DNA of 5,589 nucleotides, taken from contig SCQA01000296.1 in the NCBI GenBank assembly GCA_004298725.1, forward strand, positions 1 through 5,589, given 5' to 3'. A program made the translations under genes and the position numbers. Positions 1 to 5,174 of this stretch are shown here, piece after piece. Below the pieces are notes generated by a model. The model did not search any database, was not told the DNA's origin, and saw only the letters and a program-made list of their open reading frames with translations. The stretch comes from a bacterium (GTDB lineage Bacteria; Desulfobacterota; GWC2-55-46). Each line of letters starts with the position of its first letter. Positions within the stretch are counted from its first letter, which is position 1.

Positions 1-548
1 TCGGCAAGGTGAATTACAGTAACTTCCGCGCCCATACGTTTCAGCGCGTAAGCCGCCTCAAGCCCCAAAAGCCCGCCGCCTATCACAACGACTTTTTTGT
101 CAGGCGCGCTACTTACGGCGCGCTTTATCCTTTCGCAGTCTTCGATATTTCTAAAGGCAGTAACGCCTTTTTTGTCAATGCCGGGAATATCCGGCATAAC
201 CGGCAGAGCGCCCGTGGCAATAACAAGCTTATTGTACGTAGCCTCGGTGCCGTCCTCGGCTACAAGCACTCTGCTTTTACGCTTTATGGAAACAATTTTA
301 GAGCCGGTATGAAGCGCTACGCCATTTTTTTCATACCACGCGGCGTCGCGCATTCTGATGGCATTTAAGTCTTTATCGCCGGTAAGAATATGAGACAAAA
401 GCACCCTGTTATAGTCGGCGCTCTTTTCCGCGCCGTAAACGGTTATCGCGTAGCGCAGGGGGTCGAGCTTGACTATCTCATCCACCGAGGCCGCTCCGGC
501 CATGCCGTTTCCTATTACTATCAGTCTTTCTTTTGCCGCGCTCTTCAT
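1..548 (-). CDS. NirB/NasB-family FAD-dependent NAD(P)H oxidoreductase, N-terminal part (gene cut by window edge)
   Basis: The reading frame opens with ATG at 548, is preceded by AAGGAGG at 560-554, and stays open to base 1, giving the first 182 residues of a longer protein. It shows a flavoprotein disulfide-reductase-like fold. The first dinucleotide-binding motif is GNGMAG at residues 13-18 (FAD). YNRVLLS lies at 46-52, resembling the YDRVHLS of E. coli NirB. The ATGALP motif is at 111-116, and the second glycine-rich motif GGGLLGLEAA at 157-166 is for NAD(P)H. This order and these motifs match the N-terminus of the assimilatory or detoxifying NADH-nitrite reductase large subunit (NirB/NasB), which passes electrons from NAD(P)H through FAD. 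The siroheme and iron-sulfur domains that would prove nitrite reductase lie outside the window, so a shorter electron-transfer oxidoreductase of the same family is possible. It follows amt2 on the same strand after a terminator-containing leader, which fits a nitrogen-assimilation role. Confidence 0.85.
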   Translation of the reverse strand, partial: MKSAAKERLIVIGNGMAGAASVDEIVKLDPLRYAITVYGAEKSADYNRVLLSHILTGDKDLNAIRMRDAAWYEKNGVALHTGSKIVSIKRKSRVLVAEDGTEATYNKLVIATGALPVMPDIPGIDKKGVTAFRNIEDCERIKRAVSSAPDKKVVVIGGGLLGLEAAYALKRMGAEVTVIHLA

Positions 549-575
549 AACCGCCTCCTTGTGCCGTGCGGCGCT

Positions 576-615
576 AAAAATACAAAGGCGCCGCGGATTT
601 GTAATCCATGGCGCC
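576..615 (-). terminator. Intrinsic terminator between amt2 and the NirB-like gene
   Basis: On the minus strand GGCGCC (615-610) pairs with GGCGCC (592-587). After one mismatch and one G-U pair, GGATT (607-603) pairs with AATCC (599-595) around a 3-nt loop. The stem is followed by a T-rich stretch, TTTGTATTTTT (586-576). It lies 71 bp downstream of the amt2 stop and only 28 bp before the start of the next gene. It could end the amt operon or act as a conditional terminator in the leader of the NirB-like gene. The T tract is interrupted, so efficiency is uncertain. Confidence 0.65.
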
Positions 616-648
616 CTTGCCTGTAACGCGTCCGCCGCTTCGTAGCGG
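576..648 (-). promoter_or_regulatory. Possible ANTAR-type antitermination leader of the NirB-like gene
   Basis: Upstream of and overlapping the terminator are two candidate hexaloop hairpins. The first has stem CCGC/GCGG (648-645/638-635) and loop TACGAA. The second has stem GGC/GCC (621-619/612-610), extendable by two pairs across one bulged A, and loop AAGGGC. The second loop has A at position 1 and G at position 4, and its loop and 3' arm coincide with the terminator's 5' GGCGCC arm, so the two structures exclude each other. The first loop has G4 but U at position 1, which departs from the ANTAR-target consensus. The layout parallels the clearer leader before the porin gene. No promoter is evident here, so control could act on read-through from amt2. 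Confidence 0.4.
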
Positions 649-685
649 GGCGCGCCTAATTTTTAGGTTGTTAGTAAAATCCCGC

Positions 686-1996
686 CTACATCGTGTAACC
701 GCTCTCGCTGTGCTGGGAAAGGTCAAGCCCTTCGACCTCTTCTTCATGCGTTACCCTGATGCCTATTACAAGGTCAACCGCTTTCAATATTACAAGCGTA
801 AGCACGAACGAATACACGGCGCTTGCCGCTATGGCCGCGAACTGCTTCCACAAAAGAACGGCATTGCCGAAGAACAGGCCGTCGGCTCCGGCGGCGTTTA
901 TTGCCTTAGACGCGAAAAGCCCCGTTGCTATGGCGCCGAATACACCCCCCACGCCGTGTATGCCGAACGCGTCAAGCGAATCGTCATAACCGAACTTGGG
1001 TTTTACGACGCTTACGGATACATAACAAATTATACCCGCCAAAACGCCTATAATAAGCGCCGAACCCGGTCCTACGTAGCCGGACGCCGGCGTTATCGCC
1101 ACAAGACCAGCCACAAGGCCCGATGCCACGCCGAGTATGGTCGGCTTGCCTCTGTGCATCCACTCGATAAACATCCACGTAAGCCCGGCTCCGGCGGCGG
1201 CGGTGTTCGTGGCAAGAAACGTTGATACCGCGAGTCCGTTCGCGCCAAGGGCGCTTCCGGCGTTAAAACCGAACCAGCCGAACCACAAAAGCCCTGCGCC
1301 GATAACCGTCATGGGCAGGTTATGCGGCATCATAAGCTCGCTCTTATAGCCTTTTCTTCTGCCGAGGTATAAAGCCGCGGCAAGCGCCGAAGCGCCGGAA
1401 CTTATATGCACGACCGTCCCGCCCGCGAAATCAAGAGCGCCCATGTCACGAAGCCAGCCGCCTATGCCCCAAACCCAGTGCGCCACCGGGTCGTAAACAA
1501 TAGTCGTCCACAAGAGCGAAAAGAGCAAAAACGCCGAAAACTTCATCCTCTCGGCAAAAGCCCCGGCAATAAGCGCCGGTGTTATCACCGCGAACATCAT
1601 TTGAAAGAGCATGAAAAGCTGATGCGGTATAGTGCCTGCGTAGTCGCCGTAAGGCTCAAGGCCGACGCCATGCAAGAACATCCAGTCAAGGCCGCCTATA
1701 AAACCCCATTTGTCCGGCCCGAAGGCAACCGAATAACCCCAAATAACCCACTGGATACTGACCATGCAAAGCAGTATGAAGCTCTGCATCAGTGTCGCAA
1801 GCACATTCTTCTTTCGCACCATGCCGCCGTAAAAGAGAGCCAGTCCAGGGGCAGTCATAAGAAGCACAAGCGCCGTTGACATCAGCACCCACGCGGTGTC
1901 CCCTGTGTCAACCTTTAACGGCATTGCCTCCGAGGCAAAAACCGCGGCAGGCAAGGCCAAAAGCAAAACCGCAAATAACCATACTTTCCTTGACAT
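686..1996 (-). CDS. amt: Ammonium transporter, Amt/MEP/Rh family (second copy, AmtB-like)
   Basis: This 436-residue inner-membrane channel conducts ammonium/ammonia. Residues 1-21 look like a signal peptide ending AVFA/SEA, as in many bacterial AmtB proteins. Recognition and pore residues of E. coli AmtB are all present: F135 (equivalent to F107), W176 (W148), D189 (D160) in LDFAGGTVVH, H197 and H347 (the twin histidines H168/H318), and F244 and S248 (F215/S219) in GWFGFNAGS. The cytoplasmic tail keeps the EGLD...H.E..Y pattern that contacts PII in AmtB. I prefer ATG 1996, which lies 9 nt after AAGGAGG. The in-frame ATG at 2005 directly abuts the GGAGG and has no spacing. The gene follows the PII gene by about 90 bp, probably in the same operon, so gating by that PII protein is expected. 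Family and pore assignment are secure; the division of labour with the other Amt is not visible. Confidence 0.96.
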   Translation of the reverse strand: MSRKVWLFAVLLLALPAAVFASEAMPLKVDTGDTAWVLMSTALVLLMTAPGLALFYGGMVRKKNVLATLMQSFILLCMVSIQWVIWGYSVAFGPDKWGFIGGLDWMFLHGVGLEPYGDYAGTIPHQLFMLFQMMFAVITPALIAGAFAERMKFSAFLLFSLLWTTIVYDPVAHWVWGIGGWLRDMGALDFAGGTVVHISSGASALAAALYLGRRKGYKSELMMPHNLPMTVIGAGLLWFGWFGFNAGSALGANGLAVSTFLATNTAAAGAGLTWMFIEWMHRGKPTILGVASGLVAGLVAITPASGYVGPGSALIIGVLAGIICYVSVSVVKPKFGYDDSLDAFGIHGVGGVFGAIATGLFASKAINAAGADGLFFGNAVLLWKQFAAIAASAVYSFVLTLVILKAVDLVIGIRVTHEEEVEGLDLSQHSESGYTM

Positions 1997-2005
1997 CTTT
2001 GTCAT

Positions 2006-2012
2006 CCTCCTT
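2006..2012 (-). promoter_or_regulatory. Ribosome binding site that decides the amt2 start
   Basis: AAGGAGG on the minus strand ends immediately before the ATG at 2005, leaving no spacer. It lies 9 nt from the ATG at 1996. The spacing favours 1996 as the real start, which removes three residues (MTK) from the longer alternative. Confidence 0.6.
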
Positions 2013-2038
2013 ATTGTAGACTCCGTCGTCTTTATTGC

Positions 2039-2081
2039 AGTGAATAACGGTTAACGGCTTTTTTCACTATTCACTATTCAC
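2039..2081 (-). repeat. Tandem 7-bp repeat and inverted repeat in the glnB-amt2 spacer
   Basis: On the plus strand TCACTAT occurs twice in tandem with a partial third copy (2064-2081). AGTGAATA (2039-2046) is the exact reverse complement of TATTCACT (2068-2075), with 21 bp between. In the mRNA this can form an 8-bp stem shortly after the glnB stop codon. No T tract follows it on the minus strand, so it is not a normal intrinsic terminator. It could affect message stability or bind a regulator; function unknown. Confidence 0.45.
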
Positions 2082-2086
2082 ATTCT

Positions 2087-2425
2087 TTATAGCGCTTCCT
2101 TGCCCCTCTCGCCGGTTCTTATCCTTACGGTCTCTTCAACCGGCACGACAAAAATCTTGCCGTCGCCTATCTTGCCTGTTTTTGCCGCGCCTACTATGGC
2201 CTCCACTACTTTTACGGCCATCTCCTCGGTAGTTACTATTTCAAGCTTTATCTTAGGCAGGAAATCAACCGTATATTCCGCCCCGCGGTAAAACTCGGCG
2301 TGGCCTTTCTGTCTGCCGAACCCCTTGACCTCGGTTACGGTCATACCCTCGATATTTATGTCGTTAAGCGCCTTTTTAACCTCGTCGAGCTTAAATGGCT
2401 TTATTATGGCCTCTATCTTTCTCAT
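2087..2425 (-). CDS. glnB: Nitrogen regulatory protein PII (GlnB/GlnK family)
   Basis: This is a 112-residue PII protein, exactly the family's usual length. PII trimers sense 2-oxoglutarate, ATP and ADP and control targets such as Amt channels, glutamine synthetase adenylylation and NtrB. The T-loop signature YRGAEY is at residues 46-51, with Tyr51 available for uridylylation by GlnD. Q39 and K58 occupy the usual Mg-ATP/2-oxoglutarate positions. The C-terminal signature TGKIGDGKIFV (83-93), followed by R101 and R103, forms the nucleotide site. The start ATG has GAGGAGG at 2437-2431, 5 nt upstream. The gene lies 17 bp after amt1 and before amt2. Linkage to amt is the classic GlnK arrangement, so it probably works as a GlnK-like gate for both transporters, although GlnB and GlnK cannot be separated reliably by sequence alone. 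Confidence 0.97.
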   Translation of the reverse strand: MRKIEAIIKPFKLDEVKKALNDINIEGMTVTEVKGFGRQKGHAEFYRGAEYTVDFLPKIKLEIVTTEEMAVKVVEAIVGAAKTGKIGDGKIFVVPVEETVRIRTGERGKEAL

Positions 2426-2442
2426 AAACGCCTCCTCGCTCT

Positions 2443-4035
2443 TTAGTGTGTCTTTCTTATGCCGAAATCAGGGTACGCGGTTACAGCCACTTCATGCTGG
2501 TCAAGACCTTCTATCTCTTGATCTCTCGGCACGCGTAGCGGCGTTATCATATTAAGCACCTTGAAGAAGACGTACATGGTTATGAAGACGAATATTATGT
2601 TAGTCGCCGCGCCCACTACTTGAGCGCCTAACTGCGAAGCGTCGCCGTAAAAAAGCCCCTTTACAGTGCCGCTTACGCCGTTCACACCGTCGCCGTAAGT
2701 GCCGTCCGCGAAAAGCCCCAAAGCGATGACGCCCCATAAGCCGTTTGCGCCGTGTACGGATATTGCCCCTACCGGGTCGTCAACCTTCAGCTTATGCTCC
2801 ACGAAAAATACGCTTAAACACACCAAGATTCCGGCAATGCCGCCGATAATAACGGCGAAGACAGAATTGACATAGGCGCACGGTGCGGTTATGGCCACAA
2901 GGCCGGCGAGCATTCCGTTTGCCGCCATTGAAATATCCGGCTTGCCGTATTTAAACCACATATAGAGCATAGACGTCAGTCCTGCCGCGCTACCAGCGAG
3001 CATGGTGTTGGTTGCTATTACGCCTATGCGGAGGTCTCCTCCGGCAAGGGTTGAACCCGCGTTAAAACCGAACCATCCGAAGGCCAATATAAAACAACCT
3101 ACTACTGCCATTGGTATATGGTGCCCGGGTATGGCAACGGGTGTGCCATCCGCTTTGAACTTGCCGATTCTCGGCCCGAGAACAATGGCCCCGGCAAGCG
3201 CGGCCACGCCGCCGGTCATGTGAACTACCGACGAACCAGCGAAATCGAGATGCCCGTGCCCAAGCCCGAAGTTCTTTCCTATAAGCGTAAGCCAGCCGCC
3301 TCCCCACACCCAATTGGCGTAAAGCGGATACACGATGGCGGATATGAAAAAACCGTAAACTATGAACGACTTGAATGTCCACCTCTCGGCCATCGCTCCA
3401 GTCGGTATGGTTGCCGTGGTGTCCATGAATACCATCTGAAAGAGGAAGATGGAGAATATTACCGCGTCGTAAGATACGCCTGAGAGGAAAAACCCGGTGG
3501 TTCCGAAAAGCCCGAAGTCTTTTCCAAATAGGCTTATGGTAAATTCATTTGAAAGAGCAGTTCCGCCTCCAAGCGTGGGCGCGCCGCCAAAGCCGCCCAT
3601 CTGCAAGGCAAAGCCGCAAACCCAATAGCCGAGCATTCCTATGACGTATATCATGAAGTTCATGGCCATGGTATGGCCGGCGTTCTTAGCCTGCGTAAAG
3701 CCTGTTTCCGCCATAGCGAAACCTGCCTGCATGAACATTACAAGAAAGCCGCATACAAGCATCCAAACCATGTTCGTGGCTATCCTGTTATGCCCGACAA
3801 CATCGGCCAACTTCGCCGCAAGAGGCTCGTTTGCCGAAAGTTTCTTTAAATCGTCAGCCGTCGGAGCGTTGGCTGAAGCGCCGACAACGTCGCCGGCTCC
3901 GCCGGTTTTAGCGCCGGACGGATCGTTAAGCTGAAGCTGTGCGGGCTCCTCCGCAAAGGCACGGGGCGCGTCAAAAAAGATTCCAAAAGAAAAGATAATG
4001 CCTATTATCGCAAAAATGCCAATTAAGCGTCTCAT
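2443..4035 (-). CDS. amt: Ammonium transporter, Amt family, with N-terminal extension (first copy)
   Basis: This 530-residue ammonium channel is about 100 residues longer than typical AmtB. Residues 1-28 form a likely signal peptide ending AFA/EE. Residues 29-86 are a hydrophilic, Ala/Gly/Asp-rich segment predicted to be periplasmic. The Amt core begins near residue 88. Pore residues are intact: F203 (equivalent to E. coli F107), W244 (W148), D264 (D160), H272 and H428 (twin histidines), and F324 and S328 in GWFGFNAGS. Between the last helices there is an extra Gly/Asp-rich insert around residues 443-468 (DGTYGDGVNG...GLFYGD) that Amt2 lacks. The tail has REQE-like RDQEIEGLD but a different end (AYPDFGIRKTH) from AmtB. 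The start has AAGGAG at 4048-4043, 7 nt upstream. It lies 36 bp after the porin gene and 17 bp before glnB, in one likely operon. Confidence 0.96.
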   Translation of the reverse strand: MRRLIGIFAIIGIIFSFGIFFDAPRAFAEEPAQLQLNDPSGAKTGGAGDVVGASANAPTADDLKKLSANEPLAAKLADVVGHNRIATNMVWMLVCGFLVMFMQAGFAMAETGFTQAKNAGHTMAMNFMIYVIGMLGYWVCGFALQMGGFGGAPTLGGGTALSNEFTISLFGKDFGLFGTTGFFLSGVSYDAVIFSIFLFQMVFMDTTATIPTGAMAERWTFKSFIVYGFFISAIVYPLYANWVWGGGWLTLIGKNFGLGHGHLDFAGSSVVHMTGGVAALAGAIVLGPRIGKFKADGTPVAIPGHHIPMAVVGCFILAFGWFGFNAGSTLAGGDLRIGVIATNTMLAGSAAGLTSMLYMWFKYGKPDISMAANGMLAGLVAITAPCAYVNSVFAVIIGGIAGILVCLSVFFVEHKLKVDDPVGAISVHGANGLWGVIALGLFADGTYGDGVNGVSGTVKGLFYGDASQLGAQVVGAATNIIFVFITMYVFFKVLNMITPLRVPRDQEIEGLDQHEVAVTAYPDFGIRKTH

Positions 4036-4071
4036 GTTAATGCTCCTTCAATAAGGTTTAAGACCAGCCTG

Positions 4072-4878
4072 TTAGAAATTGATGTCAAGCTGGGTTGTCC
4101 ATACCCACTTCGCGTTAGCGTTAGGGCTAGCCGATGACGGCTCGTTAAACCAGACCGGCCCGGTAAGAAGCGAAATGTCCTTGTTGAAGAAGTAATACGC
4201 GCCAAACCCGCCGCCGCCTATGGCGTTATTACCGCTTGCCCAGTCCGCGGCAAGCAGAACTTTCGAGTATTCGTTGCCTTCTTTGTCCTTAGTCGGCTTA
4301 AGGCCTTTGTCCCAGCCTATCATATAGCCGTTATTGTCCTTCTTGCCTTGCTTATTCACGTTCACAAGCGTCTTGCTGTTGCCGTGATAAACTCCGGCAT
4401 GAAGCCTGCCGAGGTCAAACGGCAACGTTTTGCCGATTATAATGTCAACTATGTTAAAGTCCGTCCTGCTGTCGCCATCTATTGAAGGGTCTCTGCTGTC
4501 AGTACCGGCGTTAAATATGCCGACATTCAACGCAGGAGAGTTGTTGAAAAGCTTGCCCTCCGGCGTGCCGATTTTGGCGTTAAACATAAGCGCGTTGTTC
4601 GTAGGCTCCATCCAATCAACGCCGACTTCCATCTGGAGCTTGTCAAAAGGCAGAACGCCCACGGTAAGGCCCAAGTCCGTGGGAAGCGCGCCTTTGTCGT
4701 TCTTCCTTGCGACAGTGAAGTAATTGTCAATACCAAGATGATAAACGCCAAACGGTTGTATATCGGACGTTGCAGGCGTCCAATACGTGGTTGACGGCGT
4801 GGCAAAAGCGCTGTCAAAATTGCCAAATATTACTACCGCTAAAGCCATTGCTAAAAACCATGCAATCCTCTTCTTCAT
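4072..4878 (-). CDS. Predicted outer-membrane beta-barrel (porin-like) protein of the ammonium operon
   Basis: This is a 268-residue exported protein. Residues 1-26 are a good signal peptide (basic MKKR start, hydrophobic core, AFA/TP cleavage). The mature part has many short alternating stretches such as LQMEVGVDWM, LNVGIFNAG and GGFGAYYFF, separated by polar Gly/Asn/Asp-rich turns. It ends in Phe (LDINF), the C-terminal aromatic residue typical of barrels inserted by the BAM machinery. I do not recognise a named family, and it lacks the look of the gcw_chp/TorF proteins sometimes found beside amt in proteobacteria. Its position as first gene of the sigma-54 transcript before amt1 suggests a nitrogen-starvation porin for small nitrogen compounds; that is inference. 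The ATG at 4878 is chosen because GGGGAGGAAGG (4893-4883) sits just upstream. A TTG at 4899 would put this SD inside the coding region. Confidence 0.8.
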   Translation of the reverse strand: MKKRIAWFLAMALAVVIFGNFDSAFATPSTTYWTPATSDIQPFGVYHLGIDNYFTVARKNDKGALPTDLGLTVGVLPFDKLQMEVGVDWMEPTNNALMFNAKIGTPEGKLFNNSPALNVGIFNAGTDSRDPSIDGDSRTDFNIVDIIIGKTLPFDLGRLHAGVYHGNSKTLVNVNKQGKKDNNGYMIGWDKGLKPTKDKEGNEYSKVLLAADWASGNNAIGGGGFGAYYFFNKDISLLTGPVWFNEPSSASPNANAKWVWTTQLDINF

Positions 4879-4882
4879 TTTT

Positions 4883-4893
4883 CCTTCCTCCCC
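4883..4893 (-). promoter_or_regulatory. Strong Shine-Dalgarno of the porin gene, with a matching anti-SD upstream
   Basis: GGGGAGGAAGG ends 4 nt before the ATG at 4878 and decides that start. The first seven bases (4893-4887) are exactly complementary to CCTCCCC at 4924-4918, extendable to 8 bp with T4925-A4886. The message can therefore fold with the SD hidden in a stem closing a 24-nt loop. Confidence 0.7.
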
Positions 4894-4928
4894 TTTCAAA
4901 TGTTTTTTGATTGCCGCGGGGAGGATGT

Positions 4929-4961
4929 AAAAAAGGCGCCTCCCCCTTTAGGAAAGGCGCC
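4929..4961 (-). terminator. Intrinsic terminator (attenuator) in the porin-amt leader
   Basis: On the minus strand GGCGCCTTTCC (4961-4951) pairs with GGGGAGGCGCC (4945-4935): 11 consecutive pairs, two of them G-U, around a 5-nt loop. Six T follow at 4934-4929. It ends only about 36 nt before the porin SD, leaving no room for a separate ordinary promoter after it. It lies downstream of the sigma-54 promoter, so it probably acts as a conditional attenuator inside the leader rather than as a simple end for the preceding gene. Confidence 0.85.
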
Positions 4962-5012
4962 GTTGCCTTCATGCGAATTACTCTTTTGCCAAGCATAGCT
5001 ACAACACTGTAG
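4929..5012 (-). promoter_or_regulatory. Candidate ANTAR-target two-hairpin antitermination leader
   Basis: Two short hairpins precede the terminator. P1 is CTAC (5012-5009), loop AGTGTT, GTAG (5002-4999). P2 is AAGGC (4969-4965), loop AACGGC, GCCTT (4958-4954), plus a flanking G-U pair. Both loops are six bases with A at position 1 and G at position 4, the described signature of RNAs bound by ANTAR-domain antiterminators such as NasR, AmiR and EutV. The 3' arm of P2 and three loop bases are the terminator's 5' arm, so P2 and the terminator cannot coexist. By analogy with those systems, binding of a dimeric ANTAR protein to P1 and P2 would block the terminator and let transcription continue into the porin, amt and glnB genes. 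The structure is seen directly; the regulator and its signal are inferred, as no ANTAR gene is in the window. Confidence 0.75.
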
Positions 5013-5044
5013 TTTGCCGTTGTCTCAATTACGATAAAATATTT

Positions 5045-5060
5045 TGCAACATCCGTGCCA
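5045..5060 (-). promoter_or_regulatory. Sigma-54 (RpoN) promoter of the porin-amt-glnB-amt operon
   Basis: The minus strand reads TGGCACGGATGTTGCA, matching the sigma-54 consensus TGGCACG-N4-TTGCA with the required GG (-24) and GC (-12) spacing. It is preceded by C, as in strong sites. The predicted transcript start is near 5034, giving a leader of about 155 nt before the porin ATG. Sigma-54 promoters need an enhancer-binding activator, typically NtrC for nitrogen genes. No convincing NtrC palindrome was identified upstream. Confidence 0.88.
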
Positions 5061-5143
5061 GCTTAACCCGTCCGTTTTTATGGTATTTTCGCGCCTTATT
5101 GTTTGTAATTGCCTCTCTTTTAACCACAGCCTGCACATAAATA

Positions 5144-5174
5144 AAGCACTTTAACAACATACGGCGCAGTGCTT
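5144..5174 (-). repeat. Inverted repeat over the stop codon of the amidotransferase gene
   Basis: AAGCACT (5174-5168) and AGTGCTT (5150-5144) are perfect 7-bp inverted arms separated by 17 bp that contain the stop codon. A T-rich stretch (TATTTATG) follows, so this may be a weak terminator. It also lies about 110-140 bp upstream of the predicted sigma-54 start, where activator sites commonly sit. The arm spacing is too wide for a standard NtrC site. Which role applies, if any, is unknown. Confidence 0.35.

Noticed and set aside
608..1225. Long plus-strand open frame opposite amt2
   Set aside because: It is antisense to a clearly conserved transporter, rich in Arg, Tyr and His as expected of a shadow frame, and resembles no known protein.
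2018..2031. Hexaloop hairpin AGAC-GACGGA-GTCT before amt2, considered as a third ANTAR-type hairpin
   Set aside because: The loop begins with G, not A. There is no second hexaloop and no terminator beside it.
2051..2064. GGTTAACGGCTTTTTT on the plus strand as a terminator
   Set aside because: The stem is too short and mismatched, and no plus-strand gene exists for it to serve.
4879..4899. TTG at 4899 as the porin start
   Set aside because: It would place the strong GGGGAGGAAGG inside the gene; the ATG at 4878 has proper spacing and gives a clean signal peptide.
4814..4996. A 60-codon open frame running through the porin leader, considered as a leader peptide
   Set aside because: There is no Shine-Dalgarno before its ATG, it overlaps the porin start in another frame, and its repeated APFL residues are just the terminator's repeated bases.
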